Below the pieces are notes generated by a model. That model was not told the origin of the DNA. It ran no database searches and saw nothing but the letters and a program-made list of their open reading frames with translations. A DNA stretch of 64,000 nucleotides from Barnesiella viscericola DSM 18177 (GTDB taxonomy: Bacteria > Bacteroidota > Bacteroidia > Bacteroidales > Barnesiellaceae), in contig NZ_CP007034.1 of assembly GCF_000512915.1 (NCBI RefSeq), forward strand, positions 2,542,501-2,606,500. The letters run 5' to 3'. The stretch's first letter is position 1. Each line of letters begins with the position of its first letter. This document shows, one piece after another, positions 9,238 to 17,862 of this stretch. A program made the translations under genes and the position numbers.

Positions 9238-11253
9238 ATGAACAAGAGTTGTTATCTGATAGGAATAGCGTTGCTGGGACTGGCAACCGGCTGTTCCGAA
9301 ATGACGGAAGAACCCGGGTTGAATCCGCATGGCGATGTGATAAGCCTGCGATTCGAAGTTCCCGAGGTGATGCAAGTGACACGTTCCATGCCGGGGACCA
9401 ACAGTGCCTATGGAGGCCTGACAAATGTGGATTGGAGTAAATACGATCTTCGTTATCAGGTGGCGGTCTACACGGAAGACGGTTCGACGCAACTTGTCGC
9501 ACCGCAGGTTCAGACGGTCGACACCTATGGACCGGTGGCTTTTGAATTTAGGCTCACTCCCAACAATACCTATAAGTTTGTGGCTTGGGCCGACTATGTG
9601 CGGCAGGGCGAGACGGCTGACTTGCATTACAATACGGCCGATTTCACTCGTATCGCAATACAAGATGCTCCGGAGGCTCAGTTGAACGACGAGAGCCGCG
9701 ATGCCTATTTCTTCTCCAAGAATATTGCGGTGTCGCAGACCTTCGGGGAGACCATGACGCTGAAACGCCCCTTTGCCAAGTTGCGGGTAGTGACGACCGA
9801 TTGGGGCGCCGAAGGTATGTCGATGCCCGATAACTTCAAGGTGGCTTATCACGATTGTACCCGGTTTGCCGAGTTGAATGCCGTTACCGGCGAGGCTGCG
9901 GGCAGTGCCGATGCCGACGTTGCTACGGTCTATACGGCGGCTCTCGCACAGGACGAGGCGGGCGACAAGCTCTATGAAGGGGGCTATGACGCTACCGCCG
10001 GAAACCGTACCCTGCTTGTCGATTACCTCATTGCCGGTGATGCCCAGCAGGCTATCCATTTCAATGTAGAGATGCTCAAAGGCGACGCTCCTATCGTGGA
10101 GAAAGATTTCACGACCAATATCCCCATACAGCGCAACTACCTCACCACGGTTCTGGGTAACTTGCTTACTGTGGGCGGCAGTGTGACCATCGACATCGAC
10201 GAGGGCTTTGTCAACGGGTGGACCGACGGACAGGAGTGGTGGAGCGCTTCGCCGGTGACCCCGGTAGAACCGGCCTGTGACGAGATCCGCAATGCCAGCG
10301 GTCAGGCGGTGAGGACCTATCACATCTACACGCGTGAAGAGTTTGCCTGGTTGCCCGACCACATCTACGACATGGTTACCGAGAGCTATACCGACGACCA
10401 GGGTGCCGAGCAGCGGAAGGCTGCGGTGACTACGATTCTCATCGAGAACGACATCGATATGAGCGGTGTGGACTGGAAACCCATCTATACGACCGGCGAA
10501 AATACCTATACGGTCGACGGTCAGGGTCATGTGCTGCGCAATTTCTCGATGAACGGGCAGTTCGGTGCCGTGTATGAATACAAACTGGGGCCCTTCGTAT
10601 TGGGTACCTATCATGCTTATACCGGTGTGTGGGGTAAGTTCGAAGGGGTGATGAAGAATCTGACCTTCGAGAACATTACCATCAACGGCCTGGCCAACAG
10701 CGAGGTCGATGTCGATACCGAAGGTAACCCCGTCGACCACAGTCAGGAGTATGCCTACTTTGCCGGTTGCATCGGTTACACCGGAGCCAATTACAGTACG
10801 GTGGTCAATATCGAGAATGTGCAGGCCCGTCACGTGCGCATCAGAGCTTCCGACGGTTTGCAGACTCAGAATGTAGGCGGTCTCATCGGTTGGATCGGTG
10901 TGGGCGGCGGTAATACCTGGTTGAAGGATTGCTCCGTCGACGACATCATGATAACCGGCTATCAGGCCGGAGGTCTGGTCGGTCAGGTGGTTGGCGGCCG
11001 CGGTGTAGCCTTTACCCGGTGCAGTGCCGAGAATGTGACCTTGCGCATGCGGGGCTTTGCCAGCACGGGCATTTCGGGCTTCATCGGCCAGTTCAACGAC
11101 GGTGCCGGCTCCAAAATCGAGCAGTGCACCTACCCGACGAATGTGCGCTACCTCGACGATGAAACCGGGCTCCCCGACGAGAGCTACAAGCCCGACAGCC
11201 CTTACTACGGCTATTGCAGCTATGGCAAGGATACGCCAACCATTGTCGAGTAA
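9238..11253 (+). CDS. Large fimbrillin-like surface lipoprotein with GLUG-type repeats
   Basis: 671 residues. The lipobox is LATGC (Cys19), followed by acidic residues (SEMTEE) of the kind linked to surface export of Bacteroidetes lipoproteins. The first about 330 residues form a fimbrillin/DUF6562-like region (TYKFVAWADYV). After a proline-rich hinge (TPVEPA), residues of about 400-650 hold repeated glycine motifs (GGLIGWIG, AGGLVGQVVGG, ISGFIGQF) like GLUG or right-handed beta-helix repeats, often seen in adhesins. It is the last gene of the operon and ends before a strong terminator. Surface adhesin or tip subunit is the best guess. Confidence 0.7.
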   Translation: MNKSCYLIGIALLGLATGCSEMTEEPGLNPHGDVISLRFEVPEVMQVTRSMPGTNSAYGGLTNVDWSKYDLRYQVAVYTEDGSTQLVAPQVQTVDTYGPVAFEFRLTPNNTYKFVAWADYVRQGETADLHYNTADFTRIAIQDAPEAQLNDESRDAYFFSKNIAVSQTFGETMTLKRPFAKLRVVTTDWGAEGMSMPDNFKVAYHDCTRFAELNAVTGEAAGSADADVATVYTAALAQDEAGDKLYEGGYDATAGNRTLLVDYLIAGDAQQAIHFNVEMLKGDAPIVEKDFTTNIPIQRNYLTTVLGNLLTVGGSVTIDIDEGFVNGWTDGQEWWSASPVTPVEPACDEIRNASGQAVRTYHIYTREEFAWLPDHIYDMVTESYTDDQGAEQRKAAVTTILIENDIDMSGVDWKPIYTTGENTYTVDGQGHVLRNFSMNGQFGAVYEYKLGPFVLGTYHAYTGVWGKFEGVMKNLTFENITINGLANSEVDVDTEGNPVDHSQEYAYFAGCIGYTGANYSTVVNIENVQARHVRIRASDGLQTQNVGGLIGWIGVGGGNTWLKDCSVDDIMITGYQAGGLVGQVVGGRGVAFTRCSAENVTLRMRGFASTGISGFIGQFNDGAGSKIEQCTYPTNVRYLDDETGLPDESYKPDSPYYGYCSYGKDTPTIVE

Positions 11254-11270
11254 TCAAGACGAATCATGGA

Positions 11271-11310
11271 TACGAGAAACCCCGGCTCATGAAAGCCGGG
11301 GTTTCTCGTA
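11271..11310. terminator. Bidirectional terminator between convergent genes
   Basis: A perfect 17-base inverted repeat (11271-11287 and 11294-11310, core CCCCGGCT/AGCCGGGG) with a 6-base CATGAA loop. It lies between the fimbrillin-like gene on the plus strand and the TonB receptor on the minus strand. Confidence 0.85.
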
Positions 11311-11348
11311 TGGGGCAGCCTCCGAACGTTTTTACGATGGGCAAGCGG

Positions 11349-13271
11349 TTAGAAATTCAGGTTTACACCGGCCATGACCGTCGCTTTGGGCATGGGGTAA
11401 CCGGCGTTGATTTCGTAGCGTTGGGCCAGCAGGTTCTCACCTCGGGCCCACAGGCCGAGCCAGCGGTTCACGCGGAACGAGGCGTTGAGGTTCCACAGGA
11501 CAAACTCTTCGGTCTGGCTGTTGCTGCCCACGGCGGTATAGAGATTGTCGATGTATTGCACGCCGGTAGAGACGGTCCACCGTTTGTGGGTGTATTGGGC
11601 ACCGGCATAGAGTTTGTGCTCGGGAGCACCCACCACGGGATTCTCCATGTGCAGATAGCTGTAATTGGCCTCGACCGACCAGTGCGGGTCGATGCGATAG
11701 CTCACCTCGGCCTCCACGCCGCAGTTGTCGATTTTGCCGGTATTCTGGTTCAGCATACCCGTACCGTTGGGGTTGGGCAGCGTGACGATGAGGTTCTTGC
11801 CGTCGATGTAGAAGAGGTTGATGCCATAGGCGATGCGGTTGTCGAGCAGGTGCTGGGCAAAGGCCAGTTCGTAACTCCACATCGACTCGGGTTTCAAGTT
11901 GGGGTTTTGGGGCGGGAACATGTACATCTCGCGCAGAATGGGGTAGCGGAATCCCTTTGCCGCCGAGGCTTTCAGCTCGATGGTGCGGGGCAGGTGGAAC
12001 GAGAGTCCGGCTTGCGGTACCCATTCGGTCCCTATCCGCGAGTGGTGGTCGATGCGCACGCCGGCATCGAGGGTGAGCCATTGTTGTATGTTTTGCCGGA
12101 AGTCGACATATCCGGCCAGCTCGTCCTCGTGCTTGTCGACCAGGTCGCTCGTCGTGCCCGCCTTGTCGCCGCTCACGAACTTGTTCCAGGCATGGCCGCC
12201 GTAACGGAACCAGTCGAAGCCGAAGGTGATGCGGTTGCCCGGGAAGAACCGGGTGCTCTGGTAGAGCGACAGACCCAGCATGTTGTCGAACGAGAGGAAG
12301 CGGCTCTCTTGCGGGTCCTCGCCCAGCGAGGGGGTGTAACCGTCGTTAATCCAGTGGTTACCCCAGTTGTAGAAGAAGCTGGCGGCTCCCGATGTCTTTT
12401 CATATTTGTTTCCTACGGCAAACGAGGTCATGCCGCGGGTGATGCGTTGGTCGCCTTCGAGCAGCGGAGCACTCACCGGACCCGGGTAGGAGGCGTTGAA
12501 GTGGGTCACGTTCACGTCGCCGCGCAGGTTCCAGTTGCGGGTTACCTCATAGCCCAGTTTGGCATAGCCGCCGTATTGCTCGAAGCCCATGTCTTTGCGG
12601 TGGCCGTCGGTGCGGTTGTACGAGCCGCTGATGAGGCTCGAAAACTTGCCTTTCTTGATGCGGTTGGTCACCTCGCTTTGCAGCGTGTTGAACGAGCCGT
12701 ATCCCAGGTTGACGTTGGTCTTCACCCCCTCCTCGTGCATGCGGCGGGTGACGATGTTGACGACGCCGCCCATGGCATTCGAGCCATAGAGCACCGAGGC
12801 CGGTCCGCGCAGCACCTCAACCCGTTCGGTCATAAGCGACTGGTAGGCATCGGAGATGGGGTGGCCGAAGATGCCGGCATATTGCGGGTGGCCGTCGATG
12901 AGTACCATCAGCCGGCCCGAGCCACCGCTCAATCCGCGCAGCGAGATGTTCCCGGCAGCGCCGCCCGATACGCCGTAGCCCATGATGCCTCGCGAGGTCA
13001 CGAAGAGGCCGGGTACCTGCTGGGTGATTACCGGCAGCACCGAGGGTTGCATGCTCTGCTCGATTTCCTCACGGTCGATGACCGAGACGGTGAGGGGCAG
13101 ATGCCGCACGTCGGTTTCGTTGCGGGTGCCGGTCACCACCACCTCGTTGATATGAATCGGGTCGGCGGGATTCCCGGCCAGAGCCAGGAGCGAGTTGTTG
13201 TCGGTGTTGTCGATTTGGGCCGATGTTATTCCGGCCATCATTGAAAACAGGAGTAAAAATCTGGTCCTCAT
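11349..13271 (-). CDS. TonB-dependent outer-membrane receptor
   Basis: 640 residues from the ATG at 13271, chosen because it opens a signal peptide (MRTRFLLLFSMMAGITSAQ); an upstream start at 13352 gives a polar extension. A TonB-box-like stretch (INEVVVTGTRNETD) and a plug domain (ISLRGLSGGSGRLMVLIDGH, VEVLRGPASVLYGSNAMGGVVNIV, given here as two blocks) precede the barrel, which ends NLNF. The regulatory-like N-terminal extension is absent, so it resembles vitamin B12, haem or siderophore receptors rather than SusC. It is last in a minus-strand run after two Fe-S reductase-like genes and a polyferredoxin, 157 bases behind the nearest one. The substrate is unknown. Confidence 0.85.
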   Translation of the reverse strand: MRTRFLLLFSMMAGITSAQIDNTDNNSLLALAGNPADPIHINEVVVTGTRNETDVRHLPLTVSVIDREEIEQSMQPSVLPVITQQVPGLFVTSRGIMGYGVSGGAAGNISLRGLSGGSGRLMVLIDGHPQYAGIFGHPISDAYQSLMTERVEVLRGPASVLYGSNAMGGVVNIVTRRMHEEGVKTNVNLGYGSFNTLQSEVTNRIKKGKFSSLISGSYNRTDGHRKDMGFEQYGGYAKLGYEVTRNWNLRGDVNVTHFNASYPGPVSAPLLEGDQRITRGMTSFAVGNKYEKTSGAASFFYNWGNHWINDGYTPSLGEDPQESRFLSFDNMLGLSLYQSTRFFPGNRITFGFDWFRYGGHAWNKFVSGDKAGTTSDLVDKHEDELAGYVDFRQNIQQWLTLDAGVRIDHHSRIGTEWVPQAGLSFHLPRTIELKASAAKGFRYPILREMYMFPPQNPNLKPESMWSYELAFAQHLLDNRIAYGINLFYIDGKNLIVTLPNPNGTGMLNQNTGKIDNCGVEAEVSYRIDPHWSVEANYSYLHMENPVVGAPEHKLYAGAQYTHKRWTVSTGVQYIDNLYTAVGSNSQTEEFVLWNLNASFRVNRWLGLWARGENLLAQRYEINAGYPMPKATVMAGVNLNF

Positions 13272-13428
13272 GAGTGGATACAATTCTTCTTTGTGGTTAT
13301 ACAAATCGGTTGTTTCGGAGATCTCTCCTTTCGGTTGCCCCGCTGCATGCACTCACAGCATCACAGGGGAGGGGCCCGAAGGGTCTCTCTCTGTTTAGGT
13401 TTTCATTGTCGTTCTTGCGTGAACTGTG

Positions 13429-14577
13429 TCAGTAGCCAAACCGTTGGGCCGCCCGTTGCATCGACTCGATAATCTTCACCCCGAAGGGGCAGCGCGTTTC
13501 GCAGGCGCCGCAGGTGATGCACTCCGAGGCGTGATGTTCGAGCGCCTTGTAGTGTTCCCGCACGGTTTCGGGAATCTCCCCTTGTGCAACAGTCAGGTTG
13601 TAGAATTTGTTCACGGCGGCGATGTCGATTTTCGACGTGCAGGGTGCGCAGTGGCCGCAATACATGCAGTGACCCCGCCAGGAGAAGCGGTCGAGGTGGG
13701 TCATCACCGCGGTGTAGTCGCGCTCCTCGGGAGTAGCCCGGCACCAGGCTACGGCCGCTTCTATCTCGTCCTGCGTCTTGCAGCCCAGCATGACGGCAGC
13801 CACGGCGGGGCGGGTGAGGGCGTAGTCGATGGCCTGCACGGGGGTGAAGGCACAGCCGAAGGGTGAGTTCTCCCGGTCCAGCAGGTCGCCGCCGCCGAAG
13901 ACCTTCATCACGTCGATGGCCACCCCTTCGCGTTCGCACAGGGCATAGAGCTGCTCGCGGGCCGGGTCGACATTGTGCAGGGCGCCGGCATAGCTTTGCT
14001 GGTCGAAGAGCACGTCGACATCTTCGTTGGGCGGGAGCAGGTCGTAGCAGGGGTTGATGGAGAAGAGCAGCACATCGATGAGCCCCGTCTTTACCGCCAT
14101 ACTGGCTACAATCGGGTTGTGGCTGCTCATGCCGATGTGTCTGATTTTCCCCTCGGCTTTCAGCCGTTGGGCTATCTCGATGATTTCGTGGTCGAAGACG
14201 GTGTGGAAATCCTTCTCGGCGTCGACATAGTGAATCATGCCCACGTCGACGTGGTCGGTGCGCAACGCTTTGAGCAGGGCGTCGAACGACTCGATGGTTT
14301 TCTTCGGGTCGCGGGTGCGCAGATACTGGTCGTTCTCCCAGACGGTGCAGAGGTGACCTTGTATGACGAAGCGGTCGCGGCGGCCTTCCAGTGCCTGCCC
14401 GATGTGGGCACGCAGGTCGGGGTTCGACGAGTAGATGTCGACGAAGTTAATACCCCGGTCGATGGCAAAGTCGAAATCGGCTTTTACCTCCTGGGCGCTC
14501 TTGTTGATGAACCCTTCACAGCCGAGGGCGATGGCACTTACCTGTATGCCGGTGTGGCCTAATGTGCGGTATTCCAT
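13429..14577 (-). CDS. Aldo/keto reductase-like protein with C-terminal 2x[4Fe-4S] domain
   Basis: 382 residues with no signal peptide, so probably cytoplasmic. The N-terminal TIM-barrel region reads MEYRTLGHTGIQVSAIALG, as in the aldo/keto reductase family. Two ferredoxin motifs close the protein: Cys304, 307, 310, 313 and Cys353, 356, 359, 363. By alignment in my head, Asp47 and His116 of the catalytic tetrad are kept, but the Tyr position holds Asn52 and the Lys position His75. The reductase chemistry may therefore be altered. The start is 8 bases past the stop of the Tat-exported paralogue, so the two are co-transcribed and possibly partners. Confidence 0.8.
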   Translation of the reverse strand: MEYRTLGHTGIQVSAIALGCEGFINKSAQEVKADFDFAIDRGINFVDIYSSNPDLRAHIGQALEGRRDRFVIQGHLCTVWENDQYLRTRDPKKTIESFDALLKALRTDHVDVGMIHYVDAEKDFHTVFDHEIIEIAQRLKAEGKIRHIGMSSHNPIVASMAVKTGLIDVLLFSINPCYDLLPPNEDVDVLFDQQSYAGALHNVDPAREQLYALCEREGVAIDVMKVFGGGDLLDRENSPFGCAFTPVQAIDYALTRPAVAAVMLGCKTQDEIEAAVAWCRATPEERDYTAVMTHLDRFSWRGHCMYCGHCAPCTSKIDIAAVNKFYNLTVAQGEIPETVREHYKALEHHASECITCGACETRCPFGVKIIESMQRAAQRFGY

Positions 14578-14585
14578 ATGTGGGT

Positions 14586-15968
14586 TTAAAATTCTTTACC
14601 TTGTTTCAAATCCTCGACAAAGCGGTCGATGCGGTGCAACTCCTTGGGAATGTTGATGCTTTGCGGACAGTGCGATACACACTGGTGACACCCGATGCAG
14701 TGGCTGGCCTGGCGCAACTTGGGTACGCTGCGGTCGTAGCCCACGAGGAAGGCCCGGCGAGCCTTGCGATAGTTCTCGTCCTGCGACGAGGCGGGTACGT
14801 TGCCCTCGTTGATACACTTGTTGTAGTGGACCAGAATGGCCGGTATGTCGATGCCGTAGGGGCAGGGCATGCAGTACTTGCAGTCGTTGCAGGGAATGGT
14901 GGGGTAGCGCAGCATCAGTTGGGCCGTCTCTTCGAGAAACGCCAGATCGTCGTCGGTGAGCGGGTGCAGGGGAGAGTAGGTGCGCAGGTTGTCCTGCAAG
15001 TGCTCCATGTAGGTCATGCCGCTCAGTACGGTGAGCACGTCGGGGAAGGAGCCGGCGAAGCGGAAGGCCCACGAAGCTACGCTCGCCTCGGGCGTGTGTT
15101 GTTTGAGCGTGGCGGCGATGTGGTCGGGCACATTCGACAGCCGGCCGCCCAGCAGGGGCTCCATGATGACGGCGGGAATATTGCGTTTTTTCAACTCGGC
15201 ATAGAGGTACTCGGCATTGACGTTGTTGCCCGAGGCGTGCCGCCAGTCGACGTAGTTGAGCTGTATCTGCACGAAATCCCAGTGTACGGTCTCGTGCATG
15301 GCCAGCACCTCGTCAAAGACCGCCTGGGTGCCGTGGAACGAGAATCCCAGGTTGCGAATGCGGCCGGCCTTGCGCTCCTCAACGAGGAAGTCGAGTATGC
15401 CGTTGTCGATGTAGCGGGCCCGGAAGGTCTCGATACCGCCGTTGCCGATGGAGTGGAGCAGGTAGTAGTCGATGTAGTCGACTTGCAGGTTCTCGAACGA
15501 TTTGCGGTACATGGTGATGGAGTTCTCGCGGGTGAAGTTCGAGAAGTTCGACAGCTTGGTCGCTACGAAATATTTGTCGCGCGGATAGCGTTTGAGGGCG
15601 ATTCCGGTTGACTTCTCCGACCCGCCCTGCATGTAGACGGGGGAGGTGTCGAAGTAGTTCACGCCGTGGGCGATGGCATAGTCGACCAGTTCGTTGACCG
15701 CCTCCTGGTCGATGGTGCTGCGGGTGCCGTCGGGCGAGGGAATGTTGGGGAGCCGCATCATGCCGTAGCCGAGCAGCGACACCCGGTCCTGAGTCTTGGG
15801 GTTGGTGCGGTAGGTCATCTGGTCGGTGGGGACTTCGGTTGTGGCCGTATGGGCCGCCTCTTGCCGGTTCTTGCAGCCGGGCAGAACGGTGGCCGAGGCG
15901 AGGGCCGTGCCGCCCAACACTTTCAGGAAGTTGCGGCGGTTTATATTTTTATTCGATTTGTTTTCCAT
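14586..15968 (-). CDS. Tat-exported aldo/keto reductase with C-terminal 2x[4Fe-4S] domain
   Basis: 460 residues. The N-terminus has a twin-arginine motif (INRRNFLKVLGG, Arg11-Arg12) and then a lipobox-like LPGC (Cys32), pointing to folded export by Tat and possible lipidation. The barrel keeps the classical tetrad positions: Asp107, Tyr112, Lys138 and His172. Two [4Fe-4S] motifs follow (Cys360, 363, 366, 369 and Cys424, 427, 430, 434). An extracytoplasmic Fe-S reductase needs electrons from the membrane, and the polyferredoxin encoded just upstream (21 bases) could supply them. Family and export signal are clear; substrate and partner are inference. Confidence 0.85.
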   Translation of the reverse strand: MENKSNKNINRRNFLKVLGGTALASATVLPGCKNRQEAAHTATTEVPTDQMTYRTNPKTQDRVSLLGYGMMRLPNIPSPDGTRSTIDQEAVNELVDYAIAHGVNYFDTSPVYMQGGSEKSTGIALKRYPRDKYFVATKLSNFSNFTRENSITMYRKSFENLQVDYIDYYLLHSIGNGGIETFRARYIDNGILDFLVEERKAGRIRNLGFSFHGTQAVFDEVLAMHETVHWDFVQIQLNYVDWRHASGNNVNAEYLYAELKKRNIPAVIMEPLLGGRLSNVPDHIAATLKQHTPEASVASWAFRFAGSFPDVLTVLSGMTYMEHLQDNLRTYSPLHPLTDDDLAFLEETAQLMLRYPTIPCNDCKYCMPCPYGIDIPAILVHYNKCINEGNVPASSQDENYRKARRAFLVGYDRSVPKLRQASHCIGCHQCVSHCPQSINIPKELHRIDRFVEDLKQGKEF

Positions 15969-15989
15969 TGTTTCCGAGGTTTTGAAAGG

Positions 15990-17486
15990 TTAGATGATGC
16001 GGTGATTCTTGTGCCCTTCGACATAGATGGCGCTGAACGGCCGTGCCGGACACAGGTTTTCGCAGGTGCCGCAGCCGATGCAACGCTCCACGTTCACGAC
16101 CGGAATCTTGGGTGAGTCGGCCACGTCGGGGTTCGAGGCGACCATCTGAATGGCGCTGGTGGGGCAGTGGCGGGCACAGTTGCCGCAATCCACCCCGTCG
16201 GTCAGGGGCACGCAGTTCTCCTTTACCCACACGGCATGACCTATCTGTATGCTCGATTTCTCGGCCACGGTGATGGGACGAATGGCGCCGGTGGGGCACA
16301 CCTCGGAGCAGCGGGTGCACTCGGGGCGGCAATAGCCCCGCTCATACGACATCTCGGGTTGCATGAAGGTCATCAGGTTGCCCGAGGGGCGCAGCACCTG
16401 GTTGGGGCAACTCGATATGCACAGCTGGCAGGCCGTGCAGTGCTGGGCCAGATGCGAGGCACTCTGCGATCCCGGCGGGGTGATGGGGGTAGCCCGTTTG
16501 GGAACCTTCTTTTCTTCGATGGCGGCCAGTCCGCCGTCGACCTTCATCTCTTGAGCTTTCAGCAGGGCGCTGCCGGCCAATACACCGGTGAGCGTCAGGA
16601 ACTCCCGGCGGGAGTTGTTGCCCGTCTGTTTTTCGGGAGCAGCCGGGTGTTCGGCCTTTTTAGCAGCCCGGGTGCGGGGCACGTAATGAATGGCATGTTG
16701 GGTGCATCGGCCTATGCAGTCCATGCACACCACGCAACGGCTGTAATCGATGGCGTGGTTCTTGGCATCGATGCACGAGGCTTTGCAGTTGCGGGCACAC
16801 GTCTGGCAGCCGTTACAGCGGGTGGTGTCGATGGTGGGGCGGAAGAGCGAAAAGCGCGACAGTAGCCCCAGCGTGGTGCCTACCGGGCAGATGGTGTTGC
16901 AGTAGGTGCGTCCGTTGCGCCAGGCCAGCACGACGATAACCACCAGCGTGATGATGGCGACGATGAGCGAAGGGAGGCTTTTGAGCCACACCTCGGTCGA
17001 GTAGAAGGCGTAGCTGTCCATGCGCTCGGCCAGGAGAGCCAGCAGGTTGTTGCCCCACCGGTAGACCGGGGCAAAGAGGTTGGTGGCTATGCGGCCGTAG
17101 GCGCTGTATGGTGCGATGAGGGCGGCCCAGGAGGCAAACCCGGCGACCAGTGCGGCGATGAAGATGACCAGCATGCCGTAGCGCAGCCACGAGAGGGCGC
17201 GCGAGTAGCGGAACCGGTGTTTCTTGCGTTTGCCGGCTATCCACGAGACAATATCCTGGAACACGCCCAGCGGGCAGATAACCGAACAGTAGATACGCCC
17301 GAAGAGCAGGGTCAGTGCCACGAGCAGGACGATGACGCCCACGTTCAAGGCCAGTATGGCCGGCAGGAACTGTATCCGGGCCAGCCACCCGAACCACAGG
17401 TGCATTGTCCCCGTAAAGTCGAGGAACAACAGGGTGATGAGCGCAAAACAGATAGTAGCAGCGACTATTCTGATTTTTCGTAACAT
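15990..17486 (-). CDS. Polyferredoxin membrane protein, NapH-like, with internal twin-arginine motif
   Basis: 498 residues. About four membrane segments (near 6-22, 44-62, 104-124, 172-188) carry the CxxxCP pairs RIYCSVICP (64-72) and TYCNTICP (194-201) typical of NapH/RnfB-like quinol-linked proteins. Ferredoxin motifs follow at Cys224-238 and 251-261. Residues 292-297 read SRREFL and precede a hydrophobic stretch (GVLAGSALL), an internal Tat-like signal. After it come four more Cys clusters (350-360, 386-397, 434-441, 469-479). It looks like a NapH-like and a NapG-like protein fused in one chain that could carry electrons across the inner membrane. It is the first gene of the minus-strand redox operon. 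Confidence 0.85.
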   Translation of the reverse strand: MLRKIRIVAATICFALITLLFLDFTGTMHLWFGWLARIQFLPAILALNVGVIVLLVALTLLFGRIYCSVICPLGVFQDIVSWIAGKRKKHRFRYSRALSWLRYGMLVIFIAALVAGFASWAALIAPYSAYGRIATNLFAPVYRWGNNLLALLAERMDSYAFYSTEVWLKSLPSLIVAIITLVVIVVLAWRNGRTYCNTICPVGTTLGLLSRFSLFRPTIDTTRCNGCQTCARNCKASCIDAKNHAIDYSRCVVCMDCIGRCTQHAIHYVPRTRAAKKAEHPAAPEKQTGNNSRREFLTLTGVLAGSALLKAQEMKVDGGLAAIEEKKVPKRATPITPPGSQSASHLAQHCTACQLCISSCPNQVLRPSGNLMTFMQPEMSYERGYCRPECTRCSEVCPTGAIRPITVAEKSSIQIGHAVWVKENCVPLTDGVDCGNCARHCPTSAIQMVASNPDVADSPKIPVVNVERCIGCGTCENLCPARPFSAIYVEGHKNHRII

Positions 17487-17862
17487 AGAAGTTTGTTTTT
17501 ACAGTTAAATGATGTGTGTCGTGATGATTTCCCACAGATAAAAATCACCTACGAAAATACGCAAAGATTTTTTAATTTTGGGAATCGGTCTGCGAGAAAA
17601 GTCACTTTTTATAAATTTTTCTTACACTTTTCTCTTCCACGGGGCTATTCGTGCACATTTGTGCATAAGAAAGCTCTTCTTCCCGTCTTTGCGGCAGCGC
17701 ACATCGTTTATCTTTTCGATAGCAAAGGTAGAGGGAAGACGTGAAATCGGGCGTAGACAAATTACGGATAGTTGTACCCCGTTTACCGATTGTCGGTTTG
17801 GAGGCAGGAGTTATACTTTTTTATCTGTCGGGCCGTTTTAAATTATAGATAAAAATTGAAAT
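17487..17862. other. Intergenic region between the divergent redox operon and Nudix gene
   Basis: 376 AT-rich bases between divergent genes, so both promoters should lie here. A minus-strand TACCTTTG at 17723-17730 fits the -7 consensus, and a weaker AAATCTTTG lies closer to the polyferredoxin start. No RNA gene or credible coding frame was recognised. Confidence 0.5.

Noticed and set aside
9214-10833. 539-codon open frame on the minus strand opposite the fimbrillin-like gene
   Set aside because: Antisense to a lipoprotein gene with a proper signal peptide; no motif of its own.
11214-13244. 676-codon open frame on the plus strand opposite the TonB receptor
   Set aside because: It is the antisense shadow of a clear receptor gene, with low-complexity Val/Gly/His content and no family motif.
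13272-13428. Cobalamin or other riboswitch before the TonB receptor
   Set aside because: The 157-base gap has small hairpins but no B12-box or other riboswitch core that I can recognise.
17578-17841. 87-codon plus-strand frame before the Nudix gene
   Set aside because: It lies in AT-rich promoter DNA, and Phe/Arg-rich content gives no support.
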